Source: Diphasiastrum complanatum
Taxonomy: Eukaryota; Streptophyta; Lycopodiopsida; Lycopodiales; Lycopodiaceae
Direction of reading: 5' to 3'
Assembly: GCA_029204225.1 (NCBI GenBank)
Contig: CM055111.1
Span: 17,159,019-17,223,018 of the forward strand
Length of the DNA stretch: 64,000 bases
The notes beneath the pieces are model-generated. The model was not told where the DNA came from. It searched no databases and saw nothing but the letters and a program-made list of their open reading frames with translations. Shown one piece after another: positions 1 through 10,338 of this stretch (the first letter of the stretch is position 1; each line of letters begins with the position of its first letter). The position numbers were made by a program, and so were the translations under genes.

Positions 1-1560
1 AGCGGATTACAGGATAAGCTCACAAGAAGGGATGAGGAGAATAAAGCGTTGTTAGATCGCAATGCACAATGTTTTGAGAGAATAACGAAACTCTAGAGAG
101 AAGCCGGTGGAATGCAAACATACATGTGATTGAATATGAGAGAAATTTATTACAAACCCAGCTCGATAGCATCACTACAAGCGGACCAGTCCATAGTGAC
201 AACACGAGACTCAAGGAATGGACAAAGAATATTCTACACACCCATGTCATGGACAAACTGGAACAGTTTGTGGAAGAGCAGGGATATTTGCAAGAGGAGA
301 ACATGCAACTGGAAAAGAAATTAGCTGAACACGAGGGTTGTTATCGGTGGCACACCATTGCAATAACTAGTTGTCGCATCCAGAAGCAGTTCAAGAGCAG
401 GCAAACCTACAACAATCTATGGCCGATATGCAGCACTTAAAACAACACTTGTCTGACTTACAAGGCACACTTCAAGACAAAGAAATAGAGTGGTAGAAAT
501 TACAAGAAGATGCAAAGGGCTTATTGAAGAACATTGCGGATTTGATAGATCAACTCAAACTTAGATGAGATTCTGTGCAAGTGGATACAAGTCAACACCA
601 ACATAGCCAAGCTATGGGAAAGTCAATAGAACATAGCCCCGTCGGGCGAAAAGACCTAGAACAAGATTGGGAAGGAAGGTAAACAGCACATACAAGGCTT
701 TACAGCCTTGGATACATCAACGCAACATCGAACATGCATGGAATATTGACTATTTGTTCTTGTCAAAGGTGGATATCACAACAGAAGAGTGAGATGAGCC
801 ATGGGGGCTATGTGAGTTATATGAGTTCTGGTAGAATTTGGAGTTGAAAGAACAAATGATTTGTACTTGGGCATTCTTACAAGGCTAGATGAAGATATAT
901 ATATATGAAGTCGAACATGCCTTACCGATACATAATGACTTGCACTATCAAACCATTAAGAAGTGCGCAAGGTTTACAACATGGCAGCAAGATCTTGTAA
1001 CAAGTTTGATGCGGTGTATGCTACGGTGGCAAGGCATATAAAAATCACATACCCATTATTATTGCAGCTATATTACTGATGAGAAGAGGGTTTCCAAGAG
1101 GAAAATCTACAAAGCAACTTAGAATTTCCACACTCACGGCGCTTTCCAATTCATGGACTTTGTTGTGATTGCTATACAACAGACACGGGAGTTGTTTGTC
1201 AACAAACGCTATACGATGATAACCACTGAATGGCTGGATAAGACAATGCTAATAGACCACGATTAGTATCCAGTGTTATGGATGAAAAACAAAATTTGCT
1301 GCTCCAACCTATTTGGCATGGACTAGCCATGCTCGTACTAGAAACACGAAACTGGACATCGTCGCAACTGCAACAACATTGATAGAAATGTCATGGTCAA
1401 AGAAAATAGCTAGTGAATTTAAATTGCTTACCATTGATTCACAAGAAAAGGGTGAACATGTAAGTCATTTCTTGGGGGTACATACATCCGACGAGAGTGA
1501 CAGTGAGCATCATAACAAGGAGGTTAAACGAAGAAAGAAGATGAAGAAGACTCAGACTTG
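1..1560 (+). pseudogene. Decayed coiled-coil ORF of unknown family, copy A
   Basis: Frame 1 is open from the window edge to a TAG near 106. After a frame change the reading continues as a 104-residue ORF from 126. Both parts are rich in E, K, Q and L with heptad-like spacing, suggesting a coiled coil. Further coding-like pieces follow, with W-rich patches around 820-1050 and an 82-residue piece at 1313-1561 ending in an acidic then Lys/Arg-rich tail. Stops after the W codon near 492, near 567 and near 790 occur at the same sites in copy B, so they predate the duplication. I do not recognise the family. It could be a gag-like or extra ORF of an LTR element, since GGGGAATATG followed by TGTTAG near 1590-1605 resembles a polypurine tract and LTR start. 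Confidence 0.5.
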
Positions 1561-1644
1561 ACACTCGGTGGAACTAGTGTTTTTCCACCGGGGAATATGT
1601 GTTAGGTCCATTTTGGCCATTACAATGTACATTGTAAATACAGA

Positions 1645-1915
1645 GTGAATTCAAATATAATTGACGGCCTATTAGTTATGTATTTAAAGTTGTCTAAATT
1701 TAATAAATTAGAGTAATTTAAACTCATAGTTAAACTAGAGTAATTTAAAACTCATAGTTAAATTTACCTTAGTAAATTTACCTTAGTTTAATTTAAACTA
1801 GAGTAATTTAAACTCATAGTTAAATTTACCTTAGTAAGGTATAAAGTACATACATGTAACTCATATATTGGTTAAAGCTATTCAATGGAGCGGTGCATTT
1901 GTAATTTCTAGAGGT
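1645..1915. repeat. Copy-A-specific AT-rich segment with tandem repeats
   Basis: About 270 bases present in copy A and missing from copy B (junction near 45436-45450). It contains three imperfect repeats of a unit beginning AGAGTAATTTAAACTCATAG, at about 1710, 1737 and 1800, with interspersed TTTACCTTAGT motifs. No coding capacity is visible. Confidence 0.75.
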
Positions 1916-2150
1916 GTGTTTGTCCACTCCGTAGAGTAACAAAGATTATCTTTTTTGAACTATGTCCTCCGCATCCATGTATTAATTACATTGAATGCTT
2001 GTCACCTAATTAGAAAAGCAGTTGTACTTGAGAGTATATGGCTTTTGTGACAACTATACATAGTATATACGGTCAATGAATCATTATCGTTGATGCGGAC
2101 GAGGACGTCACTGGAATGTTCCTCGTTTATTTTAGACGAACTTCGGGATT

Positions 2151-2281
<131 letters not shown>

Positions 2282-2705
2282 GTTTTTGCAAGAAGCCGAA
2301 GGTGCCCTTAAAAAGGCAAAGATGTCTTGAAAACAGTTTAACTCATGAAAGTAGATGACCTTCAAAAATTTTCTCTCTCTTCGCATTTTTAAAAAAAATG
2401 CGAAAAAGCCGAAGGTGTTGAAAACAATTAAACTTTTGAACTGCACAAGCTAAACTTTTGAGCTATGCAAGTGTCGCATTTCGGGAAAATGAGAAAAAGC
2501 CGAAGCTGTTGAGAACATAATGTATTTTTGCAGACTGTCGAAAAAGTAATGTATTTTTGCGGACTTGTTCTTAATGTTAATTTCGTGAAGATGGCCAAGT
2601 AATCAATGACTTCAAGTTATTGAGCTTAACATGAACTTCAAATTATGATAGGATTGGTTATCCTCCTTTGCTAGAGATTAGCTAGAAGCCCGTTGTAGAG
2701 GTTCT
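2282..2705. other. Non-coding stretch with GCCGAAGGTG motifs
   Basis: No gene is seen. GCCGAAGGTG or a close variant recurs near 2292, 2408 and 2500, each following GAAAAA- or AAGAA-rich sequence. A 12-base inverted pair (TTCGCATTTTT and AAAAATGCGAA) lies at about 2379-2405 and could form a hairpin. The inverse motif CACCTTCGG is abundant at 12440-12580. Confidence 0.5.
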
Positions 2706-3498
2706 TCAAATAAATTGGTTGTCTAAATTTGTGATTCCTACAGGTATCAGATGAGGAGATGTAGAACCAAAGTTGGTTTCACCTGACCCTAGATCAATGA
2801 TCAATAAACATGCAGGAAGAATCATGAAATAGAAATTAGTCATTAACCAAGGAGGCAACTGTGGGCTTAATTTCCAACAGAAATTAGCGCACAACAATGC
2901 TTGATCCCAAAATGGCTTATCAAGTTTAGCACTTAACCTCATGGCTTTGGCACTTTCACATAAAGTCCTATTCTTCTTTTCAGCCACTTTGTGGGGTCCT
3001 TGGTGTTGTATACTCCCTCTTGATCCCATGCTCATCACAAAAGGCCTTGAACTTGGTAGATATGTACTCTCCACCATTGTCACTCCTTAAACACTTGATC
3101 CTTGTGGAAAATTGATTCTCCCTTGCATTCTTGAACTTGACAAAGACATCATACACTTCATCCTTGCTCTTTACTAGATAGATCCAACAAAATCTACTAA
3201 AATCATCAATGAATGTTACATCCATCTTAGTTCCACTATTGCTAATAGTAGTAAATCCATATATATCCCAATGTACAAGTTGAAAAGGCTTTGTAGATCT
3301 ATAAATAGATCTAGTATAAGGTAGTCTATGTGACTTAGAAAAAGCACAACACTCACAAACATGCTTGACATTACTTAAGGAACTTGGAAGACCAATGACA
3401 ACCTTCTTCCTTGCCATTACCTCCAATGACTTGAAGTTGAGGTGTCCCATCCTTTTGTGACTTGAAGTTGAGCCGCCCCCAAAGACTTTCCTAGCCAA
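2706..3498 (-). pseudogene. Ty1/copia integrase remnant, copy A
   Basis: The minus-strand ORF at 3498-2980 shows the GAG-pre-integrase His pair in SHKRMGHLNF, a Cys pair in CECCAFSKSHR, then an integrase core with the first Asp in VHWDIYG and the second in SDNGGEY. At about 3000 the frame changes and the remainder runs to 2706 (KKNRTLCESAKAM... region). Reverse transcriptase is absent downstream. The N-terminal edge (3440-3498) joins a CT-rich tandem block and lacks about 480 bases of protease and GAG-pre-integrase sequence that copy B keeps. The junction carries two direct copies of CTCAACTTCAAGTCA, a sign of repair-type rearrangement. Family assignment is firm. The remnant is non-functional. 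Confidence 0.9.
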
Positions 3499-3606
3499 GG
3501 CCTTCTATCTATCATCTCTCTTTCTCTCTCTCTTTCCTAAGTTGGGTGTGAATAGCTTTGGCTGCACTCGAGCCCCCAAAGCCTCTCTCGACCTAGGCGT
3601 TCTCTC

Positions 3607-3663
<57 letters not shown>

Positions 3664-3940
3664 ATGCAAGTGAAGACGGAGTTGACGCTCTCAATGTTCG
3701 GACCCTATGCTACATTGACGACACAACAATGGTGCCGTTGTCAAAGCCTTTCCTAGCCAAGGCCTTCTATCTCTCCTCTCTTTCTCTCTCACCTTCCTAG
3801 GTTGGGTGTGAATAGCTTTGAGTAGGCGCTCAAGCCCCCAAAGCCTCTCTCTCTCTCTCTCTCTGCCCCTTTTGCTATGCAGGTGAAGGTGGGGTTGACG
3901 CTCCCAACGTTCGAACCCTATGCTACATTGACACAACAGA
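3481..3940. repeat. Two-unit CT-rich tandem block inside the copia protease, copy A
   Basis: Two imperfect units start with AAAG(A/C)CTTTCCTAGCCAAGG at 3481 and 3743. Each carries GTTGGGTGTGAATAGCTTTG, a (CT)n tract (3601-3659 in unit 1, about 3845-3863 in unit 2), TTATGCAAGTGAAG or TATGCAGGTGAAG, GGGTTGACGCTC and CCCTATGCTACATTGA. The block separates the two halves of a minus-strand copia protease. I recognise no element family for it. Confidence 0.8.
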
Positions 3941-4121
3941 AGTACTCTTTGTAAATAGTCATGTGTGAACTTACTCCACTATCAATCCACCATGGAAATA
4001 GATCTCCATCATTAGCAAGCATGTATGAAGACAACACAAAAGCATCATCATTTTCATCTTGAACATCCAAACCATCCTCATCAAGAATAAGCCTACCAAA
4101 TTTGAACTTGTTTTGAGACAT
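3918..4121 (-). pseudogene. Ty1/copia protease N-terminal fragment, copy A
   Basis: A 67-residue minus-strand piece contains an acidic linker and the aspartic-protease signature WWIDSGVSSHMT, typical of copia elements just after gag. It ends where the CT-rich block begins. It most likely belongs to the same element as the integrase remnant at 2706-3498. The gag and zinc knuckle expected upstream (above 4121) are not visible. Confidence 0.85.
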
Positions 4122-4499
4122 TTATAGAGAGGGTTATAGAGAGAGTCAAGGTGGGCAGAGGCATTTCAGGACACTCTGCTAACCAAGGGTAATACCGAGA
4201 CTGATGAAAAAAAGGCCCCTCGGTATAAACCACAATATAAAACAGAATGTAAATGGATCTCACTTTTGGAATTTGTTACCTATCAACACATTGAATTCCA
4301 TTTTCTATCAACATTGGTTGCCATATGCACAAGTGAATAAAGAAATTTATGTATCACAAAAAAATGATGATCACAAATTGTGTACTCACATGCATCTACT
4401 TTTTGTTCGATGTCGACTAGTCAATTACTAAAGTGTTATTGCATCTATGAGCAATATGATTAATATCACAATGAGTTAAAATACATCGTATTGTGTCAC
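4122..4499. other. No recognised gene
   Basis: AT-rich sequence with a 75-codon plus-strand ORF (4204-4431) that is also open in copy B but shows no family features. Nothing else is seen. Confidence 0.4.
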
Positions 4500-5358
4500 T
4501 TATTTATTTGGTAGTTCATCATTATCATTTTTTACATCATTATGCGACAAATCTGCCAAACCAAATGAGTCTATCTCTACTTCTATCCAAATATCTCTTA
4601 TAGCTTCATCATTAATAAGTTGATCTTCAAAAGCTAATGGCGACGGTTGCAACGAGTGAGACCAAGAAGGTGTGTTGTGTGTTGTTGATCCATCCGATGA
4701 TGATGCATCACGCTCAACATCATCATTAACTTGTAAAGCTTGCACATGATCATCCTCCAAAAATGTGTTATCGAATCCTTCATCACGATCTTGTTCATGA
4801 GGTGCATCAACTAGCAGTGCCATGTCCTCCACGACATCTCTATCTTCAAAAATTCTTTTACTTCGAGGAGTGACTTGAATCACGTATGACCATCTGGAAC
4901 GATCGGGGTGAAGGCCACCTGTAATTGATCGATGTTACCATAAACATTGACTCGTAATTAATATCCATAGATTTGTTACAGTTGGTTGGGTATTACTATA
5001 CACAATATACATTTTTTGTAGTATACTGAAAATCGACGGATTGACAACAAAAGAGCATAGACATCTTGGAGACATAGAAGAAATGTACATGCTCACATGG
5101 TTGATGAAAAACAATTGTATCGCTTTGATCTGTCCAAAGCTTGGCAGATTCAATGGCAAAATAACTACTCTCATCTCTGACAGTTGCATTGGGATCATTG
5201 CAAATAACTTTGAACCATTTGACATCAAATATGAAAAAGTTGAATTGTCTAAATCCAACTTCAAAGATGCCATTGATTGTCCCACAATAATCAAGTTGAG
5301 AAGAGAGTAAACTAGTGTCCGTTGTGCTTGCTCGACTCTCTTGGGTAAAATTTGCCAT
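4500..5358 (-). pseudogene. CACTA (TNP2-type) transposase C-terminal remnant with DUF4216, copy A
   Basis: The minus-strand piece 5358-4996 carries the pattern of DUF4216 found near the C-terminus of CACTA transposases: DYCGTINGIFEVGF, then FFIFDVKWFKV, then FAIESAKLW and a VHFFYV-like end. The frame then breaks. After a CAG at about 4921 it resumes with SRWSYVIQVTPRS and an acidic, Ser/Asp-rich tail to 4500. The roughly 90-base gap could be an intron (GTATAT near 5010, TTACAG at about 4921). The catalytic Tnp2 region should lie upstream (above 5420) but is missing, replaced by the palindromic GTGGAT array. The DUF4216 call rests on the motif pattern. I infer a truncated element. Confidence 0.75.
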
Positions 5359-5493
5359 AACTCCACAATCGTACGTATTTCTATTTTTGTCAATATGCTC
5401 TGTACGAAAGTGTCATCCATGCGTCCACACAGTGCATTGTATTTTTTGTACTGAACGAAATGGAACTAAATGTCACAAGAACACATGTAGCAA

Positions 5494-5995
5494 ATATCCA
5501 CGCACAACACAAAGGAAGAGTCACGAGAAAAAAAAATTCTCGTGGATATAGTCGTGGATAGGCATGGATATATGCATGGATACGGTGCATGGATTATCCA
5601 TGCATGGATGTTCCACTCAAGTGTCATTTCCAACAGCAGATCGGCCGAATGTCGTGAAATTCAAACTGCGTGGATTATCCACGCCAACTCCGACAACCGG
5701 CAGCCGGGCAAACCTCTGACACCCAGAGCCGGAAATATAGATTTTTATTTCGCATGGATAATCCACGCCATAGTAAGATTTTTTAAAAAAAGGCTTGGCT
5801 TTTGCGTGGATATTGCATGGCAAATTATCCACGCATGGATTATCCACACGAAATTTTTTTATCCACGTGAAATCCAGAGAGCTGGGGTCGTGGATACCGA
5901 GTGGATAAATTTTTTTTTATCCATGCGGTATCCATGCGATTAAGTCTCTGGATTTTGCGTGGATTATCCACGCGTGGATAATCCATGCAGATTTT
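5494..5995. repeat. Array of palindromic GTGGAT/ATCCAC motifs, copy A
   Basis: About 500 bases packed with (G/C)(C/A)(G/T)GGAT and its complement, often paired into palindromes. The clearest is GCGTGGATTATCCACGC at 5957-5973 (8-base arms, one-base centre). Variants occur near 5589, 5669, 5755, 5825 and 5972. Copy B has the array at 49450-49635 but lacks the 314 bases between two TGGATAC repeats (5577-5583 and 5891-5897). CACTA elements carry subterminal repeats bound by their transposase, so a subterminal array is one possible reading. That is inference. Confidence 0.9.
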
Positions 5996-7014
5996 TTTAA
6001 CCCAAAAAAAGAAACATTTGGCGCAAACCAAAATGTGGTTTGCTCCTAAACTAGAGGGCGACTTCCTTTTTCTGTTGTGTGTGAGAGAGAAAAAGAGAGT
6101 ATAGATGGGAGTGATGATGAGATGGGGATGAATGTGAGTGAGAAGATTGATAGTGTTTTGGTTCATTGATGGATGTTAGTAGTATGTGTTTTGTGATCAT
6201 ATGTTTAAAGATCTTTTTTGTTTGTGATGTAGGCTTGGATATGAAAAATGAAAAAAGAGCTTTCATTGCAAAGGATTGAAAGATCAAGTGCATGCAAAAG
6301 GAAAAGCAAAGATTAAAAACAATGGAGATACAATAGTAAAGGTAAATTCACATTTATTTTGATTCATTTGCCATGCAAATCATGTGCTAAAATAGATACA
6401 TTACATTGAATTCATCAATAGATACATTTGCATTCCATAGATGTGCAATAAATAGACTATACATTGCATTGAATACATCAATAAATACATTTGCATTCAA
6501 TAGATGCACATTCAATAGACTATTAGGTATATATTGTTATTGATATTGACATCAATTGCACTTTATTTGTTATTTGAATATGAGAGTGTAATTTTTCTTG
6601 CAAATTTATTCTTACAATGACATTTGATTGGAATTATGAATTCTAGGGAAGTTATCGTATCTCCACATGATTTGGAGAAAGAAAAAAAATTGAGCTCTAT
6701 CACAGAAAAAAGGAACAAGCAAGACTAAAGTACAATGAACAACTATTGATTGGTTCATCTTCATGCTCTTCCATCAGTCGACGTAGACCGCCTATTGATC
6801 CATCACATGTATGTATATTGATTTATGTCATAATTTTTTTATTTGTAATAGTGATGTACTCCGAGTTGGTTGAGGATTGTGATATAGTATATTGCTCTTT
6901 GGAAAGCCAAGACAACACTCCATCACAAATAAGGTTGCAAATGCACTAAATGTATAAGGACTATTTTGTCAATTTTTGTCACTTGTTCCAAATTTGTCAA
7001 TTTTCACTTAAATG
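5996..7014. other. AT-rich stretch with short coding-like piece
   Basis: No confident gene. At about 6690-6810 the plus strand reads a basic, coding-like segment (RKKEQARLKYNEQLL followed by ISRRRPPIDPSH) ahead of the Transpos_assoc remnant, so it may be an exon of the same decayed element. Tandem-like TACATTTGCATTC(A/C)ATAGA motifs occur at about 6420-6520. Copy B has 1.2 kb more sequence here (50165-51393). Confidence 0.4.
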
Positions 7015-7191
7015 ACACTGAAAGAATTTGTGCGATTTGCGATTGGATTATTGGACCAATTCCAACCAGAATATGATGAGTAGATACCATGTACATGCGC
7101 ACAATGCAAAAGCCTTTGGATTCGGACAAGGAGGATTGTCAACGATCATATTTGGCTAATGGAGTGCACACAGAGAATCCAACAGTATGAG
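7015..7191 (+). pseudogene. CACTA transposase-associated (Transpos_assoc) domain remnant, copy A
   Basis: Translation from 7015 gives LKEFVRFAIG, an in-frame TAG, then IPCTCAQCKSLW and RIVNDHIW. This fits the Transpos_assoc domain at the N-terminus of TNP2-type CACTA transposases: F(I/V)RFA, a C-x-C-x2-C cluster, and a conserved VxDH(I/L). Copy B has the same TAG. It is on the opposite strand to the DUF4216 remnant at 4500-5358, so the two either come from different elements or were separated by an inversion. Confidence 0.65.
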
Positions 7192-7301
7192 AGATAAACT
7201 CTTTAAAGTTTTTTTTGGAAATGCTTTAATCTTTGACCCTTATGACACTTCAAGGTTTGGCCAATAAATATTGATCGATAGGATGAGTGCCACGATACTT
7301 T

Positions 7302-7467
7302 GAAGTTAATCTCTCACTTGCTTCTAAAAGGGAAAATCCAAACAGAATAATTAGATGAAGTTAATCTCTCACTTGCTTCTAAAAGGAAAAATCCAAATAG
7401 AATGATTAGATGAAGTTAATCTCTCACTTGCTTCTAAAAGAAAAAAATCCAAATGGAATGATTAGAT
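7302..7467. repeat. Three-copy 55-bp tandem repeat, copy A
   Basis: Three adjacent units start GAAGTTAATCTCTCACTTGC at 7302, 7357 and 7412 and end ATTAGAT. The first two are 55 bases and the third 56. The same three units occur in copy B at 52145-52309. Confidence 0.97.
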
Positions 7468-7518
7468 GTAGTTTATCTTGATTTCCATATCCAATCACCC
7501 ATAATAGACTCATTCACG

Positions 7519-7520
<2 letters not shown>

Positions 7521-7562
<42 letters not shown>
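7521..7562. repeat. (GA)n microsatellite, copy A
   Basis: About 42 bases of GA repeat. In copy B the equivalent (52374-52433) has an added (TG)n tail. Confidence 0.97.
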
Positions 7563-7564
<2 letters not shown>

Positions 7565-8223
7565 TTCAAGAAAGCCGGCATTCTTAAGGAATGGAACCAG
7601 CATCTTTTTCCCAAAACCCACAACTACAAAATTTTGCAAGATATTTTACGTGATAAATTTGAGATTTTATAGAGGAAAACTGGCAAGTAGAAGCATATCT
7701 CCTGTCAGTAGCCGGAATACTCCTTAAGGTATGGGAATTTTAAGGGAAACCTCAAAAAAAATTTCCGAACACTGGAGAGAGAGTTAAATGTAACCTACAC
7801 TCCCAATTCTAGGAAGGTGTGAAGCCATTGTTTTCTTCTGTTAAAGGCATGGTTCAAATGCTTTTGTTGGAAGATGAGTTCCACAAAAAAGCCCAAACCC
7901 CACAGGGAGGGAGCATGTGGTGACATTTTGGAGTAGGATATAATTGTGTGGTTCGGGAGTTTTGATTAGCACTCTGTAATGTTCTCATGAAGTGTGTTTA
8001 GGGTGTGTGTGTGTGTGTGTTTCATGCTATCCGTTTATGATTTGTGTTATATATTAATTTATGTTTCATGCTTGTGTTATATATTAATTCAATCCATGTC
8101 TCCAAATCTCTTTAACATTCTTACCACCCAACCACACCTATCCTAGAAGTTGCACATGAGTCCTCCACGATACTCCACGTGGATTCCACAAACTCGACCA
8201 CCCTTTAAAAAGGAGAACACGTC
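7563..8223. other. No gene; leader of the SET-domain remnant
   Basis: Contains a short (GT)n at about 8003-8020 and a duplicated GTGTTATATATTAATT at about 8045 and 8073. Copy B carries a further coding-like exon here (53037-53192) that copy A lacks. Confidence 0.5.
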
Positions 8224-8929
8224 TTGAACCTTACTATGACTAGTTTGAAAGATAATTGCAAATTTCTGCACACTGTTGATGTGTCAAAAGACATTCTAGG
8301 TTCTTTGTCTTATCTTCCTCTTCCACCTAGCTTGCAAACATTAATAAAAACTTTCATTAGGAGTAGATATTCATGTTGGCCACTCCAATCACCATTACCA
8401 TTTAATGGAACACCATTTACGTATTGGGGTCGAATGTATAGGATCATGCCTAGTGAACACTTTCCTGAGGCTGGTTTGGGCCTTTTTGCATTGATAGTAT
8501 TGAGGTCCCTCTAAATAGTGTTGTGACATTGATGCCATATGCAAGACATCAATACAACTGGGGTGATTGGCATGCTTTGTGTCATCACCAATGGAGGATG
8601 CAAGCATATGGCTTGAATTCAAATGCTTGTTCTTTAGAGGAGCAACGCATGCAAGGAGGCAACATCTCAAGGGCAAATCGTACATACATTAATGGACATC
8701 AAGATGTGCATGAAAACATTGCTGCATATATAAATAGTTCCATTGGCCACCCTCTATTGACAAATTGTGCACCAATGGAAAAGAAGAATGTTTTACTAGG
8801 AATGTAAAGGGTACTTATGTAATGGTCTGTGCCACTAAATCTATTAGGTTTGGGAAGGAATTGTTCATCAAGTATAGTTTCAACCATCCTTTACCCAAAT
8901 GTTTGCAAAAGATAATAAGTCAAATGTGA
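8224..8929 (+). pseudogene. Decayed SET-domain protein gene, copy A
   Basis: The first frame (8224-8514) ends with AGLGLFA, the entry motif of SET methyltransferase domains. After a frameshift shared with copy B, the second frame (8523 on) continues with WHALCHHQW. It then matches the SET core in copy B (GNIAAYIN, an N-C pair, and RSIRFGEELFIKYSF). In copy A a 13-base deletion between two TG dinucleotides near 8767 removes ATTTCGAAGAATG and shifts the frame, so the ORF stops at 8807 although the core is still readable to 8929. SET proteins methylate lysines on histones or other proteins. No pre-SET or PHD domain is visible. The SET call is by motif and is moderately sure. Confidence 0.6.
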
Positions 8930-9322
8930 AGATTTAAATTTTTGTTGATATGCAGAGATGTATAATCCATGCATCTTGTATTTGGTTTGTGTCATTAAAT
9001 ATGTCAAATATTAGGAGCATTATTCGTCATTTGCCTAGATGTTTACATAAGATAAGAAGTGAAAGCTCATGAATGTGAAATCCATAAATATGTAAATATG
9101 TAGAAGCGTGCAATTCTTTGAGTTCATTGAATATTAACAAGTTGAAATGAAAAATGGTCTAATAGATACATTGATATGTTCCTACTTTTTAAACAAAGAG
9201 GTAATTTATATTCATATGCAACATTTATCAAGTATTGGAAGGAAATGTTTATCAAGCATTGTTTCAACCTACTTCTTGTTATTTTGGTACATAGGATTCT
9301 TCATCCTCATTTAGCGTTGGAG
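8930..9322. other. No recognised gene
   Basis: AT-rich sequence between the SET remnant and the acidic coiled-coil ORF. A duplicated ATGTTTACATAAGATAA(G/T)AAGT-like phrase echoes the end of the SET remnant (8896-8925 versus about 9038-9062). Confidence 0.4.
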
Positions 9323-9982
9323 ACAATAATCCTCATAATGGTCGATGTAGACGACGAATGCAATACAACGGTCCTCATATAAAGCAATTACCTCGTCGTC
9401 TACATCAAGGCTTAAAAGAGATGATGGAAATTGATGAGCACATTAATCAAGAGACCAATGCATCTGAATCTAGCTCATCTAGATCTACTTCTTCACAAAC
9501 AAGTTCCAACGATGAAAATGAGCTTCCAATGGTCAAGTTAAATGGAGCACTAAGAAGTATATATGGCTTACATCCTCAATATCGGAGTATTGTAGAAAAC
9601 TATCTACAAACTACTTCTCTCCAGCCTGGGTTTCGATTAAGGGAAACTATGGAATATGTTTTAAAGTACGAGCAACGAGAACAAAGGCTTAAGCTGGAAG
9701 CTGAAAGGAAAGAAGAACAATCTAGGTGGTTTGAGAAAATGAACATGCGAATTCAGAACCTAGTGAGTGTATATACTAAAGCATCAACAGATCGACAATG
9801 GGAATGAAAGGGAAGAAACTTATGAAGATGAAGATGATACCAACAATGAGTCTAATGAGCAAAGTGACAACGACGAAGCGGATGAGCGAAGCAAGGACAA
9901 TGATTCGGATGAGCAAAGTGACAATGAAAGTCAAGTCCCAGGTCTAGAAATAGTTGCAGACAACAAAAGTATCAAAAGATTT
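9323..9982 (+). pseudogene. Acidic coiled-coil ORF of unknown family, copy A (truncated)
   Basis: The ORF at 9358-9807 has a Ser-rich linker, then YGLHPQYRSIVENYLQ and a strongly charged helix rich in E, K, R and Q. It overlaps a second frame from 9767 that is very acidic (repeated DEQSDN-type blocks). The frame change is the same in copy B, so it is either an old frameshift or an unrecognised intron. At about 9982 copy A jumps to sequence that in copy B lies 1.4 kb further on, so the C-terminal part is lost. It follows the SET remnant on the same strand and could belong to the same gene. Family not recognised. Confidence 0.45.
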
Positions 9983-10338
9983 GCATTGGTATTAAGGTTC
10001 AAAGTGGCATTTGGCCTTGACTTGCATTTATGTTTGACGGTTCCATTCTTTGAGTTGCCAGTCCTCTTCCAAGTGACATACTAGAGCAATCTTGGGTCAA
10101 AATTGACCGTTCCTAAAAGGCAAAGAGATTTTTCTATTAGTCATTATATTGATAAGTACATTAAAATGTTGGATTGTTCTACTATCAAAATTGATTCATC
10201 TGAATAATCGATCCTTAATCTAGATCTATTCATTATCCAGTTTTGTAGTTTTATTCGTGTTTCTACACAATCTATAGAAATACTCGAGAATCGCTCAATA
10301 GATGGCTCCGACATATCAGATAAGGCTAAAAGCATGGT

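Noticed and set aside
5542..5943. 133-codon ORF rich in AWIIHA repeats
   Set aside because: It is the translation of the palindromic GTGGAT array and is also open on the other strand. Copy B loses most of it without other effect.
5494..5995. CRISPR-like or telomere-like array
   Set aside because: Motif spacing is irregular, orientation alternates, there are no unique spacers of constant length, and the context is a plant transposon.
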